Under the pieces are notes generated by a model. That model was given only the letters and a program-made list of their open reading frames with translations, was not told where the DNA came from and did no database searches. This document shows positions 23,050 to 34,236 of a stretch of DNA of 64,000 nucleotides, one piece after another (within the stretch, counting starts at the first letter, position 1; each line of letters starts with the position of its first letter). The position numbers and the translations under genes are program-made. The DNA lies in assembly GCA_019828545.1 (NCBI GenBank), contig JACVRA010000120.1:62001-126000 (forward strand). The letters run 5' to 3'. The DNA comes from Paracamarosporium sp. OC-R06-R3. Its lineage: Eukaryota > Ascomycota > Dothideomycetes > Pleosporales > Didymosphaeriaceae.

Positions 23050-24843
23050 ATGTCCTCCTTCTTCACAGTCCCTGCGTCGCAACGAAAAAGGAAGCGATCC
23101 GAGGCGGCTCCTGCTGGTTCAAAAAAGCGCAGTGCCGCTTCCGCAACCTCACAATCAGACAAACCTCCCCGCCGCGCAGAGCGAGACGAGTCAATTTCTG
23201 GAAGTGACGAAGAATCGGAAGGCGATCGTGATGCCGGCTTCTTCGAGGACCCCGAAGGATCAGAAACATCCGAAGACGAGAATGAGACCGCCGCCGAAAA
23301 GCGTTTGAGACTTGCAGAACGATACCTCGAGAACATTCGTAACGAAGTCGAAGATGATGGAGGCTTCGATGCAGCAGACATTGATCGCGACCTGATTGCA
23401 GAGAGATTGAAAGAAGACGTTGCTGAAACAAAAGGCAAAATATACAGGAATATTGCAGAAGAACTAGACTTCGAACAGGCATCGCACGTTTTCAGCAAGT
23501 CGGGTCTGCAGAAGGCAACAACCGGGTGCGCGCTTCGGTTACCATATGCATGGACAGTTAGCAAAGACTTAGTTGTCGAAAAGTGGGAAATCGCGGACCC
23601 CTCTATCTACAATGCTCAGGATTCCAACCGACCGACGAACGTCACCGTAAGACGTACACCTAAACGACTTTTCTGGAGAAAAGGAAACAAGAACATGAAG
23701 GGCGATAAGGATTATCTAGGGCACACTGGAGAGATAATATCGATCGCCGTATCTGATTCAGGGCGCTTTTTGGCTACTGGGGATAAGCACGCTCGCCTTA
23801 TCATATGGGACGCAGACACTTTGACTCCGCGAAAGCTGTTCACGCGGCACCGTGATGCTGTCACAGCATTATCATTTCGAAGGGGCACAGAACAGCTCTT
23901 TTCTGGTGGTGCAGATCGTGCGGTGTTGGTCTGGGCAGCCGCAGAGTCTGCCTACATAGAAACACTGCATGGCCACGAAGATGTTGTTATTGGCGTAGCG
24001 GGCGGACTGGAAGTAAATCAAGAAACATGCGTCAGTGTTGGGTCAAGAGACCGGTCCGCAAGGTTATGGAAGGTAGTTGAGGAGAACCAACTAGTGTTCA
24101 GAAGTGGCACAAATACCCGGCAAAAAGGCTTGGACAAGCTACGAAAAGGCCGATTCGGAGGCAAAGTGAACGACGAGACAAACCCCAGTGGTGATCTACA
24201 AGAAGATGACGATGATGTCGTGTACGCTGAGGGCTCCGTGGATTGTGTCGCTCTTCTCGATGCCGGGCTCTTCGTAACGGGTTCGGATAATGGAGCTCTT
24301 TCATTATGGTCAGTGAACAGGAAGAAACCTCTGCAAACTATTCCTCTTGCACATGGACGAGACCCGCCGCTTCCACCAGAGGAGATGTCGGCCAACATCA
24401 ATGCGCAATCGTCGGTGAAACCTGGCCCAAGATTACCAAGATACATTACTGCACTTGCGACAGTGCCGTTTGCGGACTTGATTCTCACAGGCAGTTGGGA
24501 TGGCTGGATCAGAGCATGGCGCGTTGGCTCTGACAAACGTAGTATCGAACCGATAGGAAAAGTCGGTCGCATCCCACCCGAGGATATAGATGGCACGACT
24601 GTGGGCGATGAACATTCAAGCGACGACATGAGCCTCATTCGAGGCATCGTGAATGGACTGTCCGTGCAGGAAAGGGGCGAACGCGGGAAGGATGGGCTCT
24701 GTGTGGTCGCAGCGGTTGGCAAAGAGCCCAGGCTGGCCCGATGGATGGCCGCCAAGGTACCCAACAGTCTTTATGTTTTTGAGGTGTCAAGAAAAGTTCT
24801 TGCAAATGGCACCAATGGTGTGCTGGAAGAGGAAGAAGATTAA
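23050..24843 (+). CDS. rrp9: U3 snoRNP component Rrp9 (WD40)
   Basis: A single-exon gene of 597 aa from the ATG at 23050 (MSSFFTVPASQRKRKR). An in-frame ATG at 23038 would add four residues; the second start fits relatives better. The N-terminus is basic and then acidic (~1-90), with nuclear-localisation-like KRKR. The conserved Rrp9/U3-55K region (LRLAERYLENIR, ~95-110) leads to a WD40 propeller of about seven blades (~170-580), with GHTGEIISIAVS, RHRDAVTALSF and GSWDGWIRAWR as clear blades. Rrp9 binds the box B/C motif of U3 snoRNA in the nucleolus for pre-18S rRNA processing. An acidic insert (EDDDDVVYAEGSVD) lies within the propeller. Head-to-tail with the next WD40 gene, which belongs to another family. 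Confidence 0.95.
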   Translation: MSSFFTVPASQRKRKRSEAAPAGSKKRSAASATSQSDKPPRRAERDESISGSDEESEGDRDAGFFEDPEGSETSEDENETAAEKRLRLAERYLENIRNEVEDDGGFDAADIDRDLIAERLKEDVAETKGKIYRNIAEELDFEQASHVFSKSGLQKATTGCALRLPYAWTVSKDLVVEKWEIADPSIYNAQDSNRPTNVTVRRTPKRLFWRKGNKNMKGDKDYLGHTGEIISIAVSDSGRFLATGDKHARLIIWDADTLTPRKLFTRHRDAVTALSFRRGTEQLFSGGADRAVLVWAAAESAYIETLHGHEDVVIGVAGGLEVNQETCVSVGSRDRSARLWKVVEENQLVFRSGTNTRQKGLDKLRKGRFGGKVNDETNPSGDLQEDDDDVVYAEGSVDCVALLDAGLFVTGSDNGALSLWSVNRKKPLQTIPLAHGRDPPLPPEEMSANINAQSSVKPGPRLPRYITALATVPFADLILTGSWDGWIRAWRVGSDKRSIEPIGKVGRIPPEDIDGTTVGDEHSSDDMSLIRGIVNGLSVQERGERGKDGLCVVAAVGKEPRLARWMAAKVPNSLYVFEVSRKVLANGTNGVLEEEED

Positions 24844-25269
24844 TTATCGTCATCGTCATCAGCTTGATACCATCAATGATACCACTTGTTGTGTGAAGGC
24901 TTTTACATAATGCATTCAATGAGAGTAACGCAATCCAACGCAAAATACGTTCGAACAATAGTCTCCAGCGAATAGCTGGAGGATGGTTAGTTATCTAATT
25001 TTATGGCAAATTGTGTTTGATTTGCTTTGGAGTGTATGCTATATTCAACTTTTGCTAAATTTAATGCCCATAAAAGTGAAAGGAGTACATTTCTTAAGTA
25101 GGTGGACAAGCGTGAAGTAGCTAACTGATAGGTAATTGCACGTGACAGCGCGCGCGTAAGCCTGGGATGTTCGTCCGTCGCCTAGCCGCGATGTTCAAGC
25201 CAACACCTTGCTTTCGCGAAGCAGCAATTATATGAGCAAAAACACGCCTGCTTGTACACGACTCGAAAA
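24844..25269. other. Intergenic between two WD40 genes
   Basis: A 426-bp AT-rich stretch between the stop of rrp9 and the start of the cyclophilin gene. A short CATCGT triplet run follows the stop. It holds the rrp9 3' end and the downstream promoter; no additional gene is seen. Confidence 0.5.
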
Positions 25270-27293
25270 ATGGAATCGCTAGCTGGCCAGGCTGACAAGA
25301 GGATGTTGTCACCCTCTGTGAAAAGGTCGCGCGACGAAATGGAAGCTGCAGATCGCACGGCTGGGGAGGCTGCAGTCAACATAGAAGATGGTAAAACAAT
25401 CTGTCTCTGCACGCACGCTGGTAAATCTAACAATGAGGTAGATGATACTTCTTCTGACGACGACTTTGGCCCTGCGCTCCCTTCGTCCGCACCCAAGAAG
25501 AAAAAGCGCAAGCTGCCATATGAAAAACTTTACGTCGCAGCTTTGCCGACCGCGAGCCGCTATTTCAAATCGCTGATGCACCGCGAACAGCTATGCTATA
25601 CGACCTTCACACCTTTCACCGACTTTCTGATAACGAGCTCGATTGACGGTGTGGTGAAGTTCTGGAAGAAAGATTTCGGAGGCATCGAGTTTGTGAAGGA
25701 ATTTCGAGCGCACGATGGCGAGATACGGTCTGTGAGCGTCAGCGCGGACGGTCGCAGCTTTGCCACTTGTGGCGTGGATAACTCGGTCAAGATATTCGAT
25801 GTGGTTACTTTCGACTTGCTGGCTATGTTGAGTTTGAACTACACGCCCAAGGCTGTTTGCTGGGTCCATGGGAGGGGTGCATCGTTTCCGCAGGTGGCCG
25901 TATCATCAGAAGTGAATTCTTGGATACGGATCTATGATGGAAGAGGAGAGAACCCAGAGCCTTTATATACTCTGAAAAGCGTACATAAGGCACCTGTCGC
26001 ACTGATGGCATATAATAGTCATTTCGATTGCGTGGTTTCCGTGGATCAGGGTGGTATGGTGGAGTACTGGCAGCCGAGCGGTAACTTCGAGAAACCGGAC
26101 AACGTATTCGCTATGAAGAGCTCCACTAATTTGTTCGAGTTCAAAAAGGCAAAGTCCGTACCTGGATCACTCACAATATCACCTACTGGCAAACATTTCG
26201 CTACGCTCTCGTTTCCGGACCACAAGATACGCGTCTTTGACTTCGCAACAGGGAAGCTCCACCGAACATATGACGAGTCTATACAGACTATACAAGAGAT
26301 GCAACAAGCCGGAACTGCCGTGCAACAGCTCGAGGACATTGAGTTCGGACGAAGACTAGGAATAGAGCGGGATCTGGACCAGCCTTCTATACGTTCTCGT
26401 ATGAATGTTGTATTCGATGAGACTGGCAACTTCATTCTTTACGGCTCAATGTATGGTGTTAAGATCCTCAACATGACCACGAACCGCATAGTAAAGCTTT
26501 ACGGCCAAGAGGAATCATTCCGACCGCTGTGGCTCTCTTTGTACCAGGGCCAACCCGAGAAGAAAGGCGTAGTCACCGTGGAAATGGCAGCCAGTGAAAA
26601 TCCTCTGCTACAAGAGGCTGAAGCGCGTGACGCAATGCTAGCTTCTACCGGCTCCGGGAAAGTTCGCTTCTACATGTTCACAAATGACAACACAGTTGCA
26701 AAATCAGAACGAGACGTGCAGAACGAGAAACCCCGCAACGCTGGCTCCTCGAAGAAAGCGGAAGAAAAGGTCGCCGCCACAGGCACATCAGCAGTCATAC
26801 ATACTACGTACGGCGATATAACAGTACGCCTTTTCCCAGAAGCCGCGCCCAAGTCTGTGGAGAACTTTGTGACGCACGCAAAGAACGGGTACTACAACAA
26901 CATCATTTTCCACCGTGTTATTCGCAAATTCATGATCCAAACTGGCGACCCGCTCGGTGACGGCACAGGCGGAGAATCCATCTGGGGTCGCGAATTTGAA
27001 GACGAGTTTTCTAGCCTGAAACACGATAAACCGTACACATTGAGCATGGCGAATGCGGGCCCAAATACGAATGGCTCCCAGTTTTTCATCACGACCGAGA
27101 AAACGGTGCGTCATCTTCTCTCACACTTACACAAAATAGTGCTAACAGCTTTTAGCCTTGGCTGGACAACAAACATACGATTTTTGGAAGGGCTGTTCAA
27201 GGGCTAGATGTTGTACACAAGATTGAGAATACGAAGACATATAAGGAGAAACCGGAGGACGATATCAAGATTATTAGTATATCAGTTTCGTAA
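25270..27293 (+). CDS. WD40-repeat peptidyl-prolyl cis-trans isomerase (PPWD1-type cyclophilin)
   Basis: Exons 25270..27105 and 27156..27293; 657 aa. The N-terminus is acidic and then lysine-rich (KKKKRK, a nuclear signal). A WD40 propeller spans ~90-430 ([33 protein letters not shown]). After a linker, the cyclophilin domain (~500-655) carries the catalytic Arg in [15 protein letters not shown], the SQFF motif and the Trp in [12 protein letters not shown], the last created across the splice junction. The intron is 50 bp, with a CTAAC branch site 15 nt before TTTTAG. PPWD1 proteins associate with the spliceosome C complex in the nucleus and isomerise prolyl bonds. All active-site residues appear present. 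The start is the ATG in AAAAATGG. Confidence 0.95.
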
Positions 27294-29932
27294 GGGTCCG
27301 TTCTTATACCCTGAAGATTTGGTGCATCTTCAGTGAGATGTTTTAATCTTTCGACCAGTATCCGATCATAGGGGCAGTGCTGTAGGATATCCAATATACT
27401 CCACCAAGTGTTTGAACACTATTCACTATGATTTGGAAGAAACCAATAGAGACCTTAAAGCCTTCGCAAACGGAAGGCACCCCATGGCGTCCAATTTTGT
27501 GAAATGCAGGGCACTTTGATAGGTCGTCATCGGCTTCAAAAACACGAATCACTCTACACATCAAACAACAGATAAAATAGAGCGACCTCTTGGCTCAACC
27601 ACCTTACCAAGTTACCCCACATGTTCATCCCTCTTTTTAACGATATCTGTGTAACACATCTCGAGTATCTCCCCTCTGTCGCCATGCATGTAATGCAACC
27701 TTACTTCTACCGCACCCGTCCTCCACATATTACATAAACCTAGTGCTTTTTTTCAATGAGCCTCCACTCGTTTACAGTTCTCACAGCCATGGAAAGACAA
27801 ACTTTTTGTCTGTCGAGCAGTAAGACAAGACGTCTTGCTCGTCCCAACCTTGGAAGAAAGATTTCTTGATCTCTCCACTCACTCCCCCACCACAAAATAC
27901 AGTATATTGCGATAAAGGTATAACTTTTAGAGCCATTAACTTCCAAAAAATAACATCGGAAGGTCCCGGTGTAAATTCTAGAGGCTAGAAGGCGTAGTGC
28001 GTGTGGTGTAGAGAAGAGAAGTAGGATAGAGGCGCGTGGAGGCCTGGCTTTATACACGTAGGGAGCACACTATTGGCTCGAAAAAATGAGGTTTGCGGAG
28101 AAAAGAGGGTGTTTGGACGGTGTTTGGACGTGGGGGTAGAAGACGTGACAATGTGTCAGCTAGTGGGATGGATTGATCAGAGGTTTGGACTGATTGAAAA
28201 TGGTTAGAATGGAGGGGGGTTCGAGCAAACGATATTCATTGAAATTCCTCCTTTCAGTGTGCAGATTTGCTTCTGAACTAAAATTCAGTACGGGAACGTT
28301 TGGTATGCTTTCCCTTTTCGCGTTTAAGCCGCTGCACGTCACCTCCTGAGTCCCTATGTCACTGAGCCAGTTTTGCAACATCAAACGCAGATAAGCCACT
28401 CGTTGACCTATACCTTGCTTTTCGTAGTTTTTTTTTCGGTGCGGTGCGTAATCAAGAAGCTTGTTCATATGTAAAATCTATCCCTATAAACGCTGTCAGA
28501 TGGGTGATGACTATAGTTATAAGTCAGCGCCTGAGCTTGACAAACTCGAAGGGAAGGGAGGCGAGGACAATAATATTACTCATCATATCAGGAGTAGAGA
28601 ATAGAGTACAATCAATAACCTCATCCTCGCTTAGATTCAAACTTCACATCCGCCACGAGATAGGTGAGCAGCCAGTTAGTTACGGTTTATTGCTCAGACT
28701 CGATGAATGCGAGGAAGATAGGGGATGAGATCGAGGGAAGAAGATCGGAGAGAAAAGAGAGGGGAAGGAGGAATGAAGAATGCTATAGCTCGGTATCATA
28801 GGAACATAGCAACAGCTTCAATGCTGAACAATGCATCGAGGGGTAATATGAGAAACTTCTTTCGACATTGCTATATATTTTGCAGCATATGAGAAGTTTC
28901 CAAGGTCAAGGGAGATTACGTGTCAACACTGTTATGTTGAAGACTTGCATGTTACAGGAACACCATTGCTCCAGCATGTTGCAGAGCACACAATCCTCAC
29001 CAAGGCTTGAGAGGATTCGAGTATTGTTCCCCACATAACAATCTTTGAAAGAAAATCCCTACTAACCAATAGCTTGTACCGCACCGCCTTAACGTACAGA
29101 ATAGTATGTAATAGAATTGATTAGGAGAAATTAACTCACACGTAACTGCAGCGTTTAGGTCCGGGTGAACAATACAAGATTCGACTCCTCAGCGACAGAG
29201 CTTATTATAATAAAACTGAAAATGTAGAAGCAAAGATTGGTAGTTAGTTTATGAGGAAAGTAAATAAGGAAAGACTTAACTTCGATGTCTTGGTATTGGG
29301 GAGTTTGTTCCAAGGTATGTTGGTTGGAAGGGAAAGGGAAGGAATTTAATAGATGGATTTTGAAATTATAACGGAATAGAGTTGGTAAGGGTAGTTCATG
29401 CTGATTAGTGTATATCTTTAAAATTCGTATAAGATTAAGCATAGGATGCTCGAGTATACAACAAACAACTTCGTACATCAAGAACAAACACGGCGTTTAT
29501 ATTAGATGATGTGTTATTGGTTCAATCTTGCTGTCCGTTGCACATGGTCACAAGCTTACATGCTTCCAATGTTCTACTATTGCTATACTGGCAGCCGAAC
29601 TACTGCGCTGAGACACCGAGTGCAAAGCCTCCGCGTTGTGAGCTACTCAACCAAAGGTAATACAAACACGAACTGCACACAACCCTTTGATTAGTGCTGT
29701 ACATCTATTGTTGTCGGCTGGTTTCGGTATCCAGTCATTATGCTATTTCTTTACCGTCCCTCGAGCCAGATGCCCGCCAGAAATGCTCAAAATGCTAACG
29801 TCAGGGTTCGGCAACCCCTCGAACCCACGACGAACTCCCCGCGTCTCTGAGCTCCATGTTCTCCGCGACTTTTCAGATACCACCATCCGGAATGATGTCC
29901 TTCGCCAGTGGATCTCCCGCTTTCATCTCTTC
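27294..29932. other. 2.6-kb gene-poor interval
   Basis: It is AT-rich, with no frame carrying a recognisable domain on either strand. A TATA-like element on the minus strand at 28046-28053, followed by a C/T-rich run, could mark a non-coding or short-ORF transcript. I saw no tRNA cloverleaf or snRNA signature by eye. Confidence 0.45.
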
Positions 29933-31589
29933 CTAATCCTTAAGCGGCTCGAGAATGTTACCACTGTAATAGTTAGTGATGTAACAGATTTCATTAACGA
30001 AGCAAAACTTACGCGACGATGTTTGCCCAACCAATGAGACGCCAGTGCTTCTCGATACGTCTTGACAATGCAACCTTTTCGCCAATTTCTGTACATGCTG
30101 GGGAGGTGAGCGAGAGACGGGCGGCATCGGCCCTAACAGCGATAACTTTTGCACCGGTAGCGGTAGATCCGATGTTCACCATCTAGAGACTTGTTAGGCT
30201 ATCTTTGATTACACTTTGGCCAAAGAATTTCATACCAATACTTCGTTCTTGGCCAACTTCGCTACCTTGGCTTGTTTACCGTCGGCAGTCTTGACACCAA
30301 GTAGTCTTCGGAGCAGGAAGTAGTTGACCTCAATCTCGGTGTAGATATTAGGAAGATGGCCGCGAAGGCCCAATACGAAACCGACCAAGCGATCAGCACG
30401 GCAAAGCGTAGGATCTACCCGCGTTCCGACACCTGCTTGTTGTTAGACCAAGTCTTCCTGGACCGAAGCAACATAACAGCATACCAATAAGACCACCAGG
30501 CACTGCGAACTTCAGATCGTTGTGTTCTGCAAACAATGATACGACCCGAGAGTAGATTGGCTTGCACTGAATTTTACCGGCACTGTCCTTGGACACGATA
30601 CCAGGTCTGATTTCGATCTCGTCACCAAGCTTCAATACACCGGTTAAGATACTGCCACCAGCAACGCCACCCTTGAGCTCATCGATCTCAGCGCCGGGTT
30701 TGTTAACGTCGAATGATCGGATGACGATCATGTGGGGCTTCGCGCTGAAGTCTCGGACTGGTACAGGAATTTTGGTGATGAGGTGCTCGTTGATGGCGTC
30801 GATGTTGAACTTGAGCTGTGCGGATATGGGAATAATGGGAGAACCATCAGCGACTGTACCTCGGATGAACTTCAAGATAGAGTCGTAGTGTGCTGCAGCA
30901 TTGTCCTCCCGCATCAGATCCACCTTGTTCTGGAGAATGATGATGTGGTTGAGCTTCATGATCTCGATGGCAGCAAGATGCTCGCTGGTCTGAGGTTGAG
31001 GACAGGTTTCGTTTCCGGCGATAAGAAGCAGAGCAGCGTCCATGACGGCGGCTCCAGACAACATAGTGCTCATGAGAATGTCGTGGCCGGGACAATCCAC
31101 AAAGGAAACATGGCGCTTCAGTCTGTATTTGCCACCGCAGCCTTCCCGTTCACACGGAGGGTCGACCTCCTTCTCGCTCTTATACGACCGGTAGCATGTC
31201 GGCCGGGGGCACTCGGGATTGTCGCACTGGTAGATCTTCGCGTTGGCATAACCCAGCTTGATGGTGATGTTGCGCTCGAGCTCGTTCTTGAAACGCACAG
31301 TCTGCACTCCAGAGATTGCCTTCACCACGGTACTCTTGCCGTGAGCGACATGGCCAATGGTGCCGATGTTGATGGTGGCCTGGCGAGAGATGATCTCGGG
31401 CGAGAGAGGGTTCAAGGTAGAGAAATCTATGGTTGAAGGCTCAGGCTGCTCAGGAAGCTCTGGGCGCTCGACGGGGGGGAGGACGTCCCTTGGCTTCTTG
31501 AGGGCGGACTTGGGTTTTGTGTCTTCCAACTCTTCGGGCTCGGACACGCTCTCGTCATCGCGGTGGTCGTGCTCGGACTCGGAATCCAT
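29933..31589 (-). CDS. GCD11: Translation initiation factor eIF2 subunit gamma
   Basis: Exons complement(30485..31589), (30236..30432), (30013..30182) and (29933..29963), giving 500 aa. The acidic N-terminus (~1-60) precedes a GTPase domain with G1 GHVAHGKST (79-87), DCPGH, and NKVDL. Between them lies the zinc knuckle ([13 protein letters not shown]) unique to eIF2-gamma. EF-Tu-like domains II and III follow. It binds GTP and initiator Met-tRNA as the core of eIF2 and delivers it to the 40S ribosome. The four exons join without frame conflict, and the last ends GNILEPLKD. Introns are 49-53 bp. Divergent from ornithine aminotransferase. Confidence 0.96.
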
Positions 31590-32040
31590 GCTGGGTGGTT
31601 GGTGTCCTTGGTGCTGCAGTAAGAGGCGCCGGTGTAGACGAGCTGGGACACGCCGGAGGGGTGATGTGGCGGGTAGCAAAAGCGATAGTAAGATGTGGGT
31701 GCAGCTCAAGCGGGCGAAAAAGGCCAAAACCCACCATAATGACTCTCAATTTGGCGGGGTGAGCGGAGGAAAGAATGGCCGGCGCCGGCGCGCTTCCTCT
31801 CAAAAACTTCTGCGCGCGGCCGCGTCTTCGCTCCTTCATGAACAACGCAAATTTATCACACTCACTCAAAAGCATTTTCGATTCGAGACACCCGCTGCCT
31901 ACGGGCAGTGTGAGGTTCCATGAGAACGAAAACCGTCCGTGTAGTGGAGAGCAGATTCGGCTGATCTTGGGTGCGGTTTCCTCGTGCTTTCGAGCAATGG
32001 GGGAGAGCGCAATGATTGGTCGTACATAACATAACGTATC

Positions 32041-32091
32041 TTGCGTGTCCTGCGTGTCCTGCGCGTCCTGCGCGTCCTGCGCGTCCTGCGT
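32041..32091 (+). repeat. 9-bp tandem repeat (GTCCTGCGY), ~5.5 copies
   Basis: A direct array of the unit GTCCTGCGT/GTCCTGCGC with C/T variation at the last position. It lies between the divergent eIF2-gamma and OAT genes. The 9-bp period would keep codon phase, but no supported gene covers it. Confidence 0.85.
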
Positions 32092-32385
32092 TGAGCAATG
32101 AGATGGTGTCCTGTTGCTGGCTTGTCGCCTGGTGACAAGACGTCTGGGTTGACTTCACATGGTTGTGGACCAGACCACTGCGTTCATTTGCTGCCGGGCT
32201 CTCAAGCGACAGGTAAAATGGCGCAAGCTGCGGCGGCAAGAATAGGAGAATAGGCTCACACGCCCTCACAACTTTTGCCGACTGTAGATTATAAGCCCCC
32301 GTCGCCGCTCCTTCACCCTCGCCAGCTACGTGCAACATTGCTGCCCTCACGAAATGCTCGCCCTCAGGCCAGCGCCGCGCTTTGA

Positions 32386-32415
32386 CGAGCCAGCCCAGCC
32401 AGCCCAGCCAGCCCA
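32386..32415 (+). repeat. 9-bp tandem repeat (CAGCCCAGC), ~3 copies
   Basis: A short array of AGCCAGCCC units about 290 bp upstream of the OAT start. It may be in the promoter or 5' leader. Confidence 0.7.
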
Positions 32416-32681
32416 ATCAGCGCGCTTCCGAAGCCGTGACAAACTCCGCCTAACCGTCCGTTGGCCGCGCTGAGCCGTCGTAGTCGATCCCTAATGGCAT
32501 CTCTACACGAAGCAGCACCCTAAGCACAGGTATAGGCTTACAGCGGTCCACAAACGAATTCTTAAGGGCTGGCTTCTTCCAGCAGCCGTCAGCACATTCC
32601 TGCCCGACACACAAAGAACACGTACCCCGCCACCCCGCACTGCTTCCAGCACACCCAGGCGTCCCCGTCACTCAATTGATC

Positions 32682-34236
32682 ATGGCTCCAGGCGCAATCC
32701 AGAACGGGGCCCCGGCCGTTGGCAATGGAACTGCCCTGAAGCCTACTGCACGCGCATTCCACCCCACGGGCACCCCAGATCCAGCAAAGTACCACGCTGA
32801 GTCGTCCAACGCCGCCATCTCTGCCGAGGCCAAGTTCGCTGCTCACAACTACCATCCGCTGCCAATTGGTGAGTAACGTGGCTCGGTTTTGGCACAAGGC
32901 CGAGTTGACTGACAATCGGCCAGTGTTCTCGCGCGCAAGCGGCTGCTCCGTGTGGGATCCTGAGGGCAAACATTATCTGGACTTCCTCTCCGCGTACAGC
33001 GCAGTCAACCAGGGTCATTGCCACCCAGAGCTTGTGAAAGCCTTGACCGAGCAAGCCTCAAGGCTGACGCTCAGCAGTCGCGCTTTCTACAACGATGTCT
33101 TCCCGCGCTTCGCTGAGTTTGTTACGCAAACGTTCGGCTTTGACATGGTGTTGCCCATGAACACCGGCGCAGAGGCCGTGGAAACCGCCGTGAAGATTGC
33201 GCGCAAATGGGGGTACAAAGTGAAGGGGATACCGCAGAATGACGCATTGGTCTTCTCTGTGACTGAGAATTTCCACGGACGAACATTTGCGGCCATCTCC
33301 ATGTCCAACGACCCCGAATCCCGAGACAACTACGGCCCGTATCTCCCTAACATTGGCAGCGTCAATCCTTCAACAAACAAGCCGATTAGGTACAACAATG
33401 TTGATGATGTGCGGGAGGTCCTCGAGGCACATGGCAAGAACACGGCTGCATTCCTTGTTGAGCCAATCCAAGGAGAGGCTGGCATTGTGGTGCCAGATGA
33501 CAGCTACCTGCAACAAGTCAAGGCACTTTGCGAGAAGCACAATGTGCTTTTGATCTGCGATGAAATCCAGACCGGTATTGCGCGAACCGGCAAAATGCTA
33601 TGCCATGAGTGGAGCGGCATCAAGCCGGATCTTGTCCTGTTGGGCAAGGCAATTTCGGGTGGCATGTACCCCGTCTCGTGTGTCTTGGGATCGAAAGATA
33701 TCATGCTCACCATCGAGCCTGGAACCCACGGCTCAACCTACGGTGGTAACCCTCTGGGTTCCGCTGTCGCGATCCGAGCACTTGAGCTGATCCAGGAAGA
33801 GAATATGATTGAGCGTGCCGAGTCGCTGGGCAACCGGTTCCGCGAGGGACTGAAGAACATCAACAACCCCATGATTACGACGATTCGCGGCAAGGGCCTG
33901 CTAAACGCCATCGTCATCGATGAGGAGAAGACGAACGGACATAGCGCGTGGGATTTGTGCATGCTCTTCAAAGAGAAGGGACTACTGGTAGGAAGAGCCC
34001 TCAAGATCGCGCATGTGAAAAAGACGCAGAATACTAACATTGGAGAACAGGCTAAGCCCACTCACCAGAACATCATTCGCCTTGCTCCGCCACTCGTCAT
34101 TACCGAGCAGGAGATTGACTCTGCACTTGCGATTATCAAAGAAGCAATGGAAGAGCTACCAAACCTGAAAGGTAAGAGAGAGGAGGAGGTTCTGCCTCCT
34201 GGTGAGAAGAATGTGCACATTGGCGTCGACAACTGA
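32682..34236 (+). CDS. CAR2: Ornithine aminotransferase (PLP-dependent)
   Basis: Exons 32682..32868, 32924..33987 and 34051..34236; 478 aa. The fold-type I aminotransferase core includes [19 protein letters not shown], the cofactor Asp in [13 protein letters not shown], and the Schiff-base Lys in [12 protein letters not shown]. The active-site [13 protein letters not shown] follows. It transfers the delta-amino group of ornithine to 2-oxoglutarate, giving glutamate semialdehyde, in arginine catabolism and proline synthesis. There is no clear mitochondrial presequence, consistent with a cytosolic fungal enzyme. The second intron (63 bp, with CTAAC branch site) is a multiple of three and free of stops; its removal restores [17 protein letters not shown]. 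The 55-bp first intron is placed at PLPI|VFSRASG. Confidence 0.95.

Larger units (their letters stand above)
31590..32681. promoter_or_regulatory. Divergent promoter region between eIF2-gamma and OAT
   Basis: About 1.1 kb with two short tandem arrays (9-bp repeats at 32041-32091 and at 32386-32415). No domain-bearing frame is present. The region presumably contains both promoters and the OAT 5' leader. Confidence 0.5.

Noticed and set aside
29155..29200. tRNA-like T-arm (ATTCGACTCC)
   Set aside because: The flanking bases do not pair into a T-stem and no acceptor or anticodon stem could be built.
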